Below, piece after piece: positions 43,601 to 55,800 of a stretch of 64,000 nt of DNA; the first letter of the stretch is position 1, and the number at the start of each line of letters is the position of its first letter. The DNA lies in the NCBI GenBank assembly GCA_029747015.1, contig JAKOGI010000004.1:2158501-2222500 (forward strand). Reading direction: 5' to 3'. The DNA comes from Carnegiea gigantea (lineage: Eukaryota > Streptophyta > Magnoliopsida > Caryophyllales > Cactaceae). The notes under the pieces were generated by a model, which made no database searches, was not told the DNA's origin, and worked only from the letters and a program-made list of their open reading frames with translations. A program made the translations under genes and the position numbers.

Positions 43601-43636
43601 CACTATAAATTTGCCTACGAAAATAACAGGGTCTAA

Positions 43637-44060
43637 GGGTCTGTTTGAATGGGGAATAGGGAGAAAAAAAGGGGAGTAAGGAAGAGTGAGTATTGCCCTT
43701 TACTTTTGTTTGGAAATAAGAAAAAAGGAAGGTAAGGAGGAGCAATTGAGAGTAACTCATGCTCTTTTTTGCCCCTCTTAACTCTTCATTTTCTTACTCT
43801 CCAAAATGAAGTGAAAGGAGGAGTAAGGATGGATTTTACATATTTGTCCCATGAAATCTAAGTGTAATATATTTTAATCTATTTAGTGAGGATATATGTG
43901 TCAATTCTGTCACTGATTATTATTTACTCTCTTATTTTTTAAAACAAGGGTTAATCCTTACTGTTTATAAACTCTCAAACAAGGGTAGGGATAGGTAACT
44001 TACTCTTATTTACTCCTCATTACTCTTACTCTTCTAACTTACTCTTTTCCAAATAGACCC
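43637..44060. mobile_element. Tourist-like (PIF/Harbinger) MITE, second copy type
   Basis: 424 bp. Left end GGGTCTGTTTGAATGG, right end (reverse complement) GGGTCTATTTGGAAAAG. TAA flanks at 43634-43636 and 44061-44063. The subterminal sequence has GAGTAAGG and its complement, giving long foldback potential. Confidence 0.8.
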
Positions 44061-44136
44061 TAATAGTGTGTTAAATGAATTACCAACCCATTAGCAAGCG
44101 AAACTGCATGTATCCAGGTTGATTAACAATCATATA

Positions 44137-44173
44137 TCATCATATATCATATATATATATATATATATATATA

Positions 44174-44216
<43 letters not shown>
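44137..44216. repeat. (TA)n microsatellite
   Basis: About 80 bases of ATCATATAT and AT repeats with a TC interruption at 44174-44175, at the left end of the Helitron cluster. Confidence 0.9.
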
Positions 44217-44217
<1 letters not shown>

Positions 44218-47117
44218 TAAAAGTTGGATTGAACCCATGTATAAGCGATACGTGGGATGTCATATAGGATGTCATCTAAGGTATCACTTGGGATAAGAAT
44301 GCCATGTAGGATAGCAACATAAAAGTATTCTATCATGTAATTAAGATTGATGTAGGTTATCAATGCAATTTTAATTCAATTTAATATTAACTTTTCTCAT
44401 ATGCTATGACTAATTAATAATTATATTTTGGCTTAAAAAACCTAAATGTAGAATAAAGAAATGATTTGGAAGTTACCCAAGAAAAAAAAAAATTAAGTGT
44501 GGTAGACATTATTTTGAGGTAAATATACGTTGGACATCTAAATATAAATATATTAGTTTTTATATATTTATTTATAAGTGAATATATCATGAGTTGACAC
44601 TTGAATACTCATTGATTTGCTTATTTTGTAGACTGTAAAGCTTAATTACTTAAGTATGTCATATAATTGGATTTAGATTATATGAAATATAGTAGGATCT
44701 TAATGTGATTTCCACTTACGACTACTTTAAGTTGATACAATGTTTAGTTTCTTTTCACATTTGTAACTAATGTTCATGATGTTAAAAAAAAATGTTTTAG
44801 TGATTTATTCAATTTATATTTCACTTGAAATTATATTTTGTGCTCAAAAATCACATAGTATAATTAGTTCTTTTAGCAAATTTAAATTTAAATTTAATAG
44901 GTAAATTAATATATAAGAGTATTTTATTTACATTTTCACAATATATCATGATTGACTTTATAAATTAGTCGTACTCCCCTCCCTCCCCCCCAAAAAAAAG
45001 AACGTTAAAAGTTTTCCTAAATTCAAATTACACTAAAATTTCTTTATCTGCTACTAATCTCCCTTTCTTCTTTTTTTTAAATTTTTTTATTTTTCTTTTT
45101 GGTTTTTTATAAATAGTTATACACTAAAGAGATGAAATTATGGTCAAAGACTTATCTATCTTTTTGTTACTACTGTCAACAATTTTTCTATGCTTTGTTG
45201 ATCATGAGAATAGTTAATCAAATTTATTTTTATTCAAATCATAGGTCGAATAGTCAGAGAGACCATGATCACTATTAAATAATATTAAAGGTGTTATTAA
45301 ACTATTGAAATAATCTTCAATTGACATATGAAGTTAGTGCGTGCATAATGGATATAATTAAACCAATAGGAATCTCTAGGAAAAAAAAATGCTCCTTTTG
45401 TGATGATTATTAGTTTTAAATGGCATGTACAATCCTACAAATTTGACATTTGGTCTCACATATGCTAACTAATCTTTTACTAATTTATTCTTATTGGTAA
45501 ATTGCCTTATTATTTCATTTTAATGCCCGTCTTTAATATTATATAACCTTTGCTCGTTACCTCATTATTTCATTTTAATGCTCACCTTTAATTATTATAT
45601 TATATATTATTCTTGAAATTAATTACCTCATTATCTCGACAACTACTCATTTTGCTTAGAGTTTATCTTCATTTGCAATTCCTATAAACAGGGACTTAAT
45701 TTTGTAATATCTCATTTAAGTATGTGATGAAAAAGAAAATTTGTGTCCCCATATAATTCTTAGTTGTGGAATGATAGAAAAGTGAGTACTAACAAATGCT
45801 GGTTGGTTAAAATGGAAGAATTTTATTCTTTTCGTGATCAATGTTAGGATGAAAGTTACAATCGCTAGAATTATTTTGCACTCATTTGAAACAAAGTGAC
45901 CGTTCGTATTTTTAAAAAAAAGACAATTTCCTATTTATGTTTGCTGTGTAATGACTATAAATAAAAGTTAAGGACAATCATTGAAATATGTAGGAGTTTA
46001 CCTTCTAAAATCAGTATTAAGTCATGGACAATTGAATTGCAGCATCATGGGCGACTTGACGAAAGGGTTTAAAGTTTATCATTAAATATGACAATGAACA
46101 TCAAGAATGACACACAAGAAACATTATCTACAAAGAAGTGTTTAACAACTTACCAATGGTTATATGTATGCATTCAAAATAACTTCACTACTATAAATTA
46201 TCAGCCCAAAAAAAAATTGGCACTATACATCTTTTAGTATTAGTAAACTCCTACAAAATGTTAGTTCTAATTATGCAAATACCATGACATATTACGATTC
46301 TTAGAATTAAATATAATCAGAGATTAAAATAATAATAATTAATAAATTCCTCCAACATTATGCAGGTAGCTCCAAGAAGATGAAATATACTAGAAGTCCA
46401 CAATCCAAATGTCTCTTTGCAGGCAAGCATAAATCAATACAAAAATATTATCATATATGTTTTCACTAAATGATAAGCATGCAAAAAAATCATTACATGC
46501 ATTTAACAATACATCATTGATTATAAGTAGTTAGAAACAAGTGAAAATCAAAACCTAACTTAGTATAATATATGTTACTTCTGCATATTACTGAATCTGA
46601 GAATGGAAGTTGGTGACTAATAGATAGCAAAAACGATAAATCTGATATGTTATTGAACATTTCATATTAGAACTACTTTTCATACATTACATTTTACATT
46701 ACCACATGATGCATTTTTAAAAATAAAGTCCAAGTTTAAGAAAGACAATATTAAATTACTGAAAATACTATAGTTTTTCTTTACTCATTTGCTCCCACTG
46801 TCAATACGGTTATTTCACAAAATTATTTAAATTTTAGAAAAAAAAACCCATACAGCGTCAAACCTCATAATATCTTAAAACCAAAAAAAAAAAAAAATTC
46901 TTAACTAACAGGATTAAAAAAGATAAACTGTATATCAAAAATTCAAGTACATATAATTAAAGTGACTTCATATTAAATAACGTTAGAAAAAAGGTACTAC
47001 CATCAAGTCCATGAAACTCATTATGGTATAGCACCACCAACAACACGTGCAACAAGATACTGAAACTTATCAACTGAGAAGTAATAGGCATCGTCCAACG
47101 CACAGGTAAAAAACTAA
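44174..47117 (+). mobile_element. Helitron unit 1 (long form)
   Basis: About 2.9 kb. The 5' part reads TC then a TA run and ATTAAAAGTTGGATTGAAC, found at the start of most units in the cluster. It ends AAAAACTAA followed by T, which fits the Helitron CTRR|T rule. It is collinear with unit 6 over its length. It contains decayed C-terminal helicase sequence near 45850-46170. No inverted termini and no target duplication, as expected for rolling-circle elements. Confidence 0.75.
45850..46170 (+). pseudogene. RepHel helicase C-terminal remnant, unit 1
   Basis: Aligns with the remnant in unit 6. The clearest part near its end, about 46115-46160, reads TRNIIYKEVFNNLP, close to the TxNVVYKEVFxN ending of plant Helitron helicases. 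The motif V/VI region is present but more decayed than in unit 6. Confidence 0.55.
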
Positions 47118-47980
47118 TTATATATATATATTAAAAGTTGGATACAAATAATGTGTGAATGACATGTGACATCTCACATGGCACAAGTTGATGACTTGGC
47201 AACTTGCAATTGGTGGATATTAGTGGAGATATCTTAATCAACATTAATGCTATTAATTAGATTTTATTATATGCTATTAACTTAATCATTTATTGCATGG
47301 TTTTACACTTCTAACTCTTTTTATTTTTTGAGTAAGTCCTCATGCGATTAACTTGGTGTACAATAATTGATTTTTTTGTATTTCACATTGATTCATTTTA
47401 TTTTTCAATATTAAAAGAATAGAGTTAGATAAAAGAGTCAAATTTTACCTTAATTTTAATTGTTACTACTTTTTTTTTTAAGTCTAGATCTTGAGGTCAT
47501 TGCAAATGAGTAATATTATATTGCCATATAACAATTTAATCACATAAGATAATTTATTAATGATATATAAGACAACATGTACAAAGATTGTGTTAGATTC
47601 TATATGAATATTCATCTAGGGTTGATTTTTATATATCTTATGTAGAGTAATCTATAAGATTGTAATATAGTTTTTGTGAAATTAAGTTAAACTAAAATAT
47701 AGTTCATTTAACTCCTAAAAAATATCCATCACAAATTAATTACACTGTGACGTGTTCAATAATTATGAAAAAAATGGTAAACGGTAAATCATTACCATAG
47801 GAAAACAAAAGAAATTTAGAGTGATTTTAAAGAAAAATATAAAGGAAACAATAATTATGCTATTATAAAATTGTTAATCTACTTTTAAAATAGTATATTT
47901 TTATTAATTAGTTATACTAATATTACATTATTAAGACAAAAATTGACTAACATCCTTACATTGCAAGGGTATAACCCTAT
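47118..47980 (+). mobile_element. Helitron unit 2 (short form)
   Basis: Starts TATATATATATTAAAAGTTGGAT directly after the CTAA of unit 1 (leader motif only; interior different). It ends with the hairpin CCTTACATTGCAAGG followed by ACCCTAT, where CTAG is expected, so the terminus carries a point change. Non-coding. Confidence 0.65.
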
Positions 47981-48459
47981 ATATATATTAAAAGTTGGAT
48001 AGAATCAATATATAAGTGATACATAAGATACTATGTATAATATCATATAGGATTACTTGACTTCATAATGGTCTATGTAGGCTAAGTTAATGCAATGCTA
48101 CATTAAATTAAGATTTTAATTTTTTGCATAATTTATATAGTAATTAGTAAAACTCCAACTTTAATATAATTTTTGTTAAAGTAGTTAAATGAAAAGATAG
48201 TCTGTTTAATTACTAAATTTGCCCACCAAAAAAATCTCACATATTAAAGATTTTTGGGAACATAGTATGTGAATAATTATGGAACAATACAAAAGGAATT
48301 TCAAGTGATAATTTACATGGAAAAAGAAAAGAAATTATTATAACTAAAAAATAATAATTATGTTGTAATAGGATTATTACTACTTTTAAAATTGACATAT
48401 TTTCTATACTATTTATACTAATAAAATTAAAATAAAAATTGACTAAAATTCTTGCATTG
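47981..48459 (+). mobile_element. Helitron unit 3 (short, 3' end disrupted)
   Basis: Leader ATATATTAAAAGTTGGATAG at its start. The terminal region stops at TTCTTGCATTGG near 48459 and joins another unit before the CTRR end. Confidence 0.55.
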
Positions 48460-48820
48460 GATGCCACACAGGATGCCCAATTTGAGTTAAGATGAGTATA
48501 TATTTATTGCAATATCAATTCTACATATTAAAGTGAATACCACTTATTAATTAGTAACAAAATCTAACATTTATATAAAATATATATTTAATAAATAAAT
48601 TATTTAAATGAACAAAAACAATGTGAGTTGAATATTAAGAATGAAGAGTGCATATTATCACAATGGAAAAGAAATTTTAAAAAATGCTCAACTATTCGTA
48701 AATCGAGTAATCTAATATATCTTTTTTTACTATTTGGATTAATAATTATTTTTTTCATTATCAATACAATTTTAAATATGTTTGAACTACATCCTTGCAT
48801 TGTAAGGGGTATGACCCTAG
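48460..48820 (+). mobile_element. Helitron unit 4 (5'-truncated)
   Basis: Begins inside the leader (ATGCCACACAGGATGCC). It ends in the hairpin CCTTGCATTGTAAGG, then GACCCTAG|T: a full Helitron 3' terminus with a 6-pair stem including one G-T pair. Confidence 0.65.
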
Positions 48821-49486
48821 TATATATTAAAAGTTAGATTGAACTCATGTATGAGCGATACGTAAGCTTGCCATGTTGGATGTCACATAGGAGTGAATAG
48901 CCATGCGAGATCCTTTAATATAACATAGGATGCTAAAAGAGATTTAGAATAAAAAGAAAAGGTTATGTAGGATGAATGTAAATTTAATACAATATTAATT
49001 CTATTTAATAAGGTAACTTCTCACATATACCTTCCTATTATTTAATACTAAAATGAGCATATATGATGCTACATAGGAGTGAGTAGCCATGTGAGATCCT
49101 TTAATACAACATAGGATGCTACAAGAGATTTAAAATAAAAAGAAAAGGTTATGTAGGATGAATGTAAATTTAATACAATATTAATTCTATTTAATAAGGT
49201 AACTTCTCACATATCTTCCTATTATTTAATAATAAAATTTAATTATAAAATATATATAATTTAATGATGTAAATACAATAAAAAATGTGAGTTAGATATT
49301 AATTAATAATAAAAAGTCTGTTATTAGTAGGGAAAAAACTAAAGAACATTCACTTAACTTTTGCATCAATAAAATAATATAATATATCAATTTATTGTTT
49401 GCTTTTTTATAAAAAAATTTATTCTCTTAATAATGTATTAAAAAATTATTTAGCTCATACCCTTATATCGTAAGAGTATAACCTAG
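48821..49486 (+). mobile_element. Helitron unit 5 (with internal duplication)
   Basis: Leader TATATATTAAAAGTTAGATTG at 48821. It ends with the hairpin CTTATATCGTAAG then ACCTAG|T at 49483-49487. Inside, about 165 bases occur twice in tandem (48880-49050 and 49065-49236) with few differences. Confidence 0.7.
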
Positions 49487-52370
49487 TATATATATTAAAA
49501 GTTGGATTGAACTCATGTATGAGAGACACGTGGGATGCCACATAAGATGCCATCTAGGGTGCCACTTGGAATAAGAATGCTATGTAGGATAGCAACATGA
49601 AAGACTTCTATCATGTAATTAAGATGGATGTAGGTTATCAATGCAATTTCAATTCAATTTAATGTTAACTTTTCTCATACGTTATGACTAATTAGTAATT
49701 AAATTATGTCTTAAAAAACTTAAATATAGAGCAAAGAAATGATTTAGATGCTACTCAAGAAAAAAAAAATGAAGCGTTTTAGACATTATTCTTGAGATAA
49801 GTATATATTGGACATCTAAATCTAAATATATTTATTTTTATATATTTATTTTTAAGTGTACATATCATGAGTTGACGCTTGAATGCTAATCGGACAGCTT
49901 ATTTCGCATACTACAAAGATTGATTACTTAAGCATGTCACATAATTGAATTTAGATACTATGAAATACAATAGGACCTTAATGTAATTGTGGGTTTCACT
50001 TACGACTACTTTAAGTTGGTACAATATTTGGTTTCTTTTCACATTTGTAACTTACGTTTGTGATATTAAAAAAAATATTTCAGTAATTTATTCAATTTAT
50101 ATTTCACTTGAGATTATATTTTACGCTCAAAAATCACATAGTATAATTAGTTCTTTTAGCAAATTTAAATTTAAATTTAATAGGCAAATTAATAGATAAA
50201 AATAGTTTGTATATATTCCCACAATAAGCTATAACTGACTTCATAAATTAGTAGTATTCCTCCCCCTAAAAAGAAACGTTAAAAGTTTTCCTAAATTCAA
50301 GTTGTACTTAAATTTCTTCATCTGTTACTAATCCCCCTTTCTTCTTTTTTTAATTTTTTAATTTTTCTTTGTTGGTTTTTTTAATAGATAATTATACCCT
50401 AAAGAGATAAGATTAAGGTCAAAGACTTATCTGTCTTTTTGTTACTACTGTTAACAATTTTTTCATGTTTTGTTGATCATGAGAATAATTAATCAAATTT
50501 TATTTTCATTCAAATCATGGGTCAAATAGTAGGAAGGACCATCATCACTATTAAATAATATTAAAGGTGTCGTTAAACTATTGAAATAATCTGCAATTGA
50601 CATATAAAGTAAGTGCATGCGTAATGAATATAATTAAACTAATAGGAATCATTTGGGGAAAAAACCCACATTTTGTGATGATTATTAGTTTCAGTTGGCA
50701 TGCATGACCATACGAATTTGACATTTTGTCTCACATGTGCTAACTAATATTTTGCTAATTTACTCTTATTGGTAAATTACCTTATCATTTCATTTGAATG
50801 TCCATCTTTAATATTATATAATATTTCCTAAATTATCTCATTATTTCATTTTAATACTCACATTTAATTATTATATTATATATTATTTTTGAAATTAATT
50901 ACCTCGTTATCCTAATAACTACTCATTTTACTCTAGAATTTATCTTAACTTGCAATTCCTATAAATAAGGACTTAATTATGTAGTATCTCATCTAAGTTT
51001 ATGTCGTCATTTGATCAAAAAGAAAATTTGTATCCCCATATAATTCTTAGTTGTAGAAGGATATAAAAATGAGTCCTAACAAGCGCTGGTTGGCTAAAAT
51101 AAGAGAATTTGATTATTTTTTCGATCAACGTCATAATAAAGGTTATAATTCCTATAATTGTTTTGCACTTATCTGAGACAAAGTGGACATTCGTCTTAAA
51201 AATAAGGCAATTTCCTATTCATGTTCGCTATGCAATGACCATATATACAAGTCAAGGACAGTCACTGAAATGTGTAGGAGTTTACCTTCCAAAATCGATA
51301 TTAACTCATAGACAACTGAATTGTAGCATCGCGGGTGACTTCACTAGAGGGTTTGAAGTTTATTATTAAACATCACAATGAACACTATGAAGGATACACA
51401 AGAAACACTGTTTACAAAGAAATGTTCAACAACTTATCAATGGTATGTATGCACCAAAAATAACTTCACTACTACAAATTACCCAAAAAAATAGCACTAT
51501 ACATCTTTAGTGTTAGTAAACTCCTATAAAATATTAGTTCTAATTATGTAACGTCCATGACATATTATGATTCTTATAATTAAATATAATTAGATATTAA
51601 AATAATAACAATTAATAAATTCCTCCAATATTATGCAGACAACTCCAGGTAGATAAAATATACAAGAAGTTCATAATTGAAATACCTCTCTATAGGCAAA
51701 TACAAATTAATATAAAAGTATTATCTTATATTTTTTTTTACTTAATGTATAAGCATGTAAAAAATTATTACATACATTTAACAACACATTGTTGATGACA
51801 AGTAGTTAGGAACAAATGAAAAATCAAAACCTAACTTAATAAAATATATGTTACTTTTGCAGGTTACATAATTTGAGAACGGAACTTGGTAACTGATAGA
51901 CAGTAAAGACGACAAATCTATTGTATCATTGAACATTTCATATTAGAAATACTTTTCACACATCACATTTCACATTAACATATGTTGTATTTCTTAAAAT
52001 AAAGTATAAGTTTAAGAAATACAACATTAAATTACTGAAAATACTATGGTTTTTCGTTCTTTGCCCTTTGCTCCCACCGTCAATATGGTTATTTCACAAA
52101 ATTATTTTAAAGTTAAAAAAATCACGTAGCATGAAACCACATAATATCTTAAAAAAATAATTAAAAACTTCTTTACTAATAGGATTAAAAAAGATACACT
52201 GTACACCAAAAATTCAAATACATATCATTAAGATGACTTCATATGAAATAAAGTCATAAAAATATGCTACAATTATGTACATAAAACTCAGCATAATATA
52301 TACAATAATATATCGATACTTATCAATTGAAAAATAATAGTCATTGTATAATGCAAAGGTAAAAAACTAG
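49487..52370 (+). mobile_element. Helitron unit 6 (long form)
   Basis: 2884 bp. Leader TATATATATTAAAAGTTGGATTG. It ends with the hairpin CATTGTATAATG, then AAAAAACTAG|T at 52367-52371. It is the collinear partner of unit 1 and the better preserved. It ends about 85 bp before the first NOP58 promoter motif. Confidence 0.8.
51109..51440 (+). pseudogene. RepHel helicase C-terminal remnant, unit 6
   Basis: Reads IIPIIVLHLSETKWTFVLK, then IRQFPIHVRYAMTIYTSQGQ, then VGVYLPKSILTHRQL. These correspond to the last helicase motifs of plant Helitron RepHel proteins (IPRIVLxPSExxWPFxLKRRQFPI, AMTINKSQGQ, VGVYLPxPVFxHGQLY). After a stop and frameshift, TRNTVYKEMFNNLS near 51400 matches the protein's end. 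The replication initiator part and most of the helicase are missing, so units 1 and 6 derive from an autonomous element by 5' loss. Confidence 0.85.
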
Positions 52371-52456
52371 TTAATTTTAAAATTTAAAGAAAGGGGGTTA
52401 ATATCATGCGACCATGACAGGACAACCCAGAATTCTAGGGTATTTCCGCGTCACCA

Positions 52457-52462
52457 TGGGCT
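52457..52462 (+). promoter_or_regulatory. site II element (TGGGCT) of NOP58
   Basis: Matches the TGGGCY element bound by TCP factors in plant ribosomal-protein and nucleolar gene promoters. It lies 84 bp upstream of the telo-box. Confidence 0.5.
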
Positions 52463-52540
52463 CGGCTCCCTCTTACTTCCGGACATTTTCAGTTTGGATT
52501 TTTCAAATTGACAATCGAATTTATATGCGGAACCCTCCTA

Positions 52541-52548
52541 AAACCCTA
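52541..52548 (+). promoter_or_regulatory. telo-box (AAACCCTA) of NOP58
   Basis: AAACCCTA close to the presumed transcription start. The site II plus telo-box pair is a known signature of plant genes for ribosome biogenesis and agrees with the gene product. Confidence 0.6.
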
Positions 52549-52591
52549 GTTTCTTCCTCTTTTCTCTCCGACTCTTTTCCCTCTTTGTCTG
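52549..52591 (+). other. probable 5'UTR exon of NOP58
   Basis: Pyrimidine-rich leader ending TTTGTCTG before the donor GTAAGC at 52592. The next acceptor is TACCCAG at 52776, and the second exon starts 24 bases before the ATG. The start point is a guess. Confidence 0.5.
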
Positions 52592-52600
52592 GTAAGCAGG

Positions 52601-52666
52601 CTGCTGCTGCTGCTGCTGCTGCTCCTCTCTCTCTCTCTCTCTCGCTCTCTCTCTCTCGCTTTCTCG
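52601..52666 (+). repeat. CTG and CT microsatellite in NOP58 intron 1
   Basis: About eight CTG units followed by CT repeats with CG interruptions, starting 9 bases into the intron. It gives a false Ala- and Ser/Leu-repeat ORF. Confidence 0.9.
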
Positions 52667-52800
52667 CGTCACGGGAATCAGTAAATCATGACACTCAATC
52701 TAATTATGCAAGATTAACAACGCATTAGCCCTTAATCTTTTTGTTTTGTTTTTTCTCTTTCTCTTCGGATACCCAGGTGTGAATAATTGAGGGTTGAAAA

Positions 52801-55800
52801 ATGCTGGTACTGTTTGAAACGCCGGCGGGGTTTGCCCTATTTAAAGTGTTAGATGAAGGGAAGCTTTCGAAAGTCGATGTATGAGATTTCTTCTCCTTTT
52901 TTTTCCCGGGTTTTTGTGTGTGTGTTTTTTTTTGTTTGGGGGGGGGGGCAATGTTTTAGCTAAAAATTGTCTCTTTTGACTTTGTGTTGCAGGATTTGTG
53001 GAAGGAGTTCACAACCGCTGATTCAGCGCGAAAGGCAATCCTTTATAAGCCTTCTCTCTCTTTTTTCCTCTATTGTTTATGTAAATGTCTAATCTTTTGA
53101 GTAAATATTTAATCTTTATACCTGCGTTAGGTAGAGCATTAAGAATTGGAATATGGGTTGGGCATGTGTTCGTCTGTAGTGGGTGGACAGTCGTTTGATG
53201 GTTTAGTCTGGCTCTTCGTTTGGGAACTGTGTAACTAAGTTTTGATGGTGTAGTAATTTGAAGTTGGTCGTAATTACATGTGTTAGTGTCAATGTGCTTT
53301 CTGTAGAAAGTAATCGTAGTCTTTGAAAGTGGGTGTGGCTCTCATAGAGTCATAGTACCCTGGGAACTCCCTTACTTTGGTTGGCAAATATTTTGAGCTT
53401 TTTTTATTTCAGGTTCAAAAATCAGGGCACAGGCTGAAGTTTTTGGTATAATTTTCTGATTTTGTCGCGGCTGACAGGAAAAGAAGAGTTAGTTTTGAAA
53501 CGAGATAAATTCATGAACCTAACTGTGGAAGGTTTAGATGTGTGGTCCAGTTGCCATTTGCCAACTCTGATTCTGGATCTTACCTACACAACATTGAGCG
53601 TAGTTGATGACCATGAAATTGCTCCGCCTAATCTATACTTGATAAAGGAACATAGTGTCCATACAAGTGCTCCTTGTGTTCATCTCGGGAACGAATTATG
53701 GTTTGGGAATGAAGTATGAGGGGCCACCCTCTATCCCTTCTAAAGGATCAGGAGCAGCTGAAAGCTCTAAAATGTGATATAGTTCACTAGTGTGTTCTAA
53801 TAGAGAAAGAAACACCAAAAAATCATAAGCTTCTAAGTTGATGGTCTTATCTTTTCTTGGTAGCGTTCCTTGTCTTTGTACGTGCTGTTTGGAAACTTGA
53901 AGCGTACTTTCTACATCAGAAGTAATTGTTTATCCTGAATGTTTGATAAAAGAGAATCCCAGAACTTGAATTTGGAAATGGAATATACACTGATAGTTTT
54001 TCAAGCTAAATTGATTTTTGTTGAAAGGATTTACTGCTTGGCTTGCTTATCTGCAGTCTGCAGAGTTGCAATCCTGCCATGCTAGTTGTTACAGCTTTTG
54101 CTCTTGTTTCGGCAATGTTTTGTAGCATTCTACCGTACTTATCTTTAATTGTTGGGACATTAGTAATGGAGCATTGCACAAGTATGTCCAAGGTCAACAG
54201 GCTTTCTCCTTTAGCAACATTTGTCTGTATGTCTGTAACTTCGTTTTTGTAACTATCTATTGGTCATATGTTGATTTTTGGTAGTTGGTCTTCTGGAATG
54301 GTGCCTCAAAAAATCCTCCTAGTACTGATTAGTTGATTCTGGTTTTTAAAAATGTTTTTCAGGTCGTAAAGCTGAAGGCTTTTGACAAGTTTGAGAATAC
54401 AGCAGAAGCTTTGTCAGCAGCTACTTTATTGATTGATAGCAAACCTAGCAAAGGATTGCGGAAGTTTCTGAAGGCACATTGCCAGGGTGAGACATTGGCT
54501 GTTGCAGATTCTAAGCTAGGAAATGCAATAAAGGAGAAACTGGTTGGTACTTCATTGGATTGCATCTTTAAACCTTATAATGCAGTTTCAAATAAAGTGG
54601 TCTAATATTTGTTTGGTTCTGCCCCTTCAATGCAGCAAATTGAATGTGTTCACAACAATGCCGTACTGGAGCTCATGAGAGGGGTAAGAAGTCAGTTAAC
54701 GGAGCTCATATCTGGCTTAGGCACTCAAGATCTAGCGCCAATGAGTTTGGGATTGTCGCACAGCTTGTCCAGATATAAGTTGAAATTTAGTCCTGAAAAG
54801 GTTAGTCGAATTGCCTTGGCGACTGCTGATGTCTGTCAATAGAAATATTGAATGTGTTTTTCACTTGAGGGTTTTGCTGGAAATATGAGACCGAGAGTGT
54901 GCGTGCGTGTTTGCGTGTGTTTGTTTTTTATTGGTATGCTGCTTTCAGTGTTTGACCTGCTCCTGCACCTAATATTTGTACAGGTGGATACCATGATTAT
55001 TCAAGCTATTGGATTGCTGGATGACCTTGACAAAGAGCTTAACACATATGCAATGAGGGTCCGAGAATGGTACGGTTGGCATTTCCCGGAGCTAGCAAAA
55101 ATTGTGCAAGACAACATTTTCTATGCTAAAACTGTGAAGTTAATGGGGAATCGTACTAATGCAGCAAAGTTGGATTTCTCTGAGGTAGAGCTCTTTTACT
55201 GAATTGTTCTTATTCTGCAGTTCAAAGTTTAGATGCTTAGAGGTTTCTTCAATAGTAGTAGCAGCTAGTTAGTCCTATGGGCTAAAAAGTTTTAAAAACT
55301 TTGATGCAAGGAACTTATTATTTCACTCCAACTTTTTTGGAAATTTATGCCTCTATCTGCTATTGCAGATACTGCCTGAGGAGGTTGAGACAGAACTTAA
55401 AGAGGCGGCCATGATTTCCATGGGAACTGAAGTTAGTGATCTTGATCTGATTAACATCAAGGAACTCTGTGACCAAGTTTTGTCACTTGCAGAATACAGA
55501 GCTCAGCTTTATGATTATCTTAAAAGCAGAATGAATACAATTGCCCCAAATTTGACTGCTCTTGTTGGTGAGCTAGTTGGTGCTCGTCTTATTGCTCACG
55601 GTGGAAGCTTGTTAAACCTTGCAAAGCAGCCTGGCAGCACAGTTCAAATCCTTGGAGCAGAGAAAGCTCTTTTCAGAGCTCTGAAAACAAAACATGCAAC
55701 CCCTAAATACGGGTTGATTTATCATGCTTCCTTGATTGGGCAGGCCGCCCCTAAACACAAGGGCAAAATATCTCGTTCTCTTGCAGCAAAAGCTGCTTTG

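Noticed and set aside
43260..43760. 109-codon and 103-codon ORFs over the purine repeat
   Set aside because: Low-complexity products of GGAATGGAGTGG-type repeats and the start of a MITE, with no domain.
53462..53719. 85-codon ORF in NOP58 intron 3 as an extra exon
   Set aside because: Known NOP58 proteins join ARK directly to VVKLKAF, and the ORF has no homology to the family.
53600..53760. Possible intronic box C/D snoRNA in NOP58 (TTGATGA near 53604, CTGA near 53757)
   Set aside because: Box C is imperfect, the spacing is too long for a typical box C/D snoRNA, and no terminal stem is visible.
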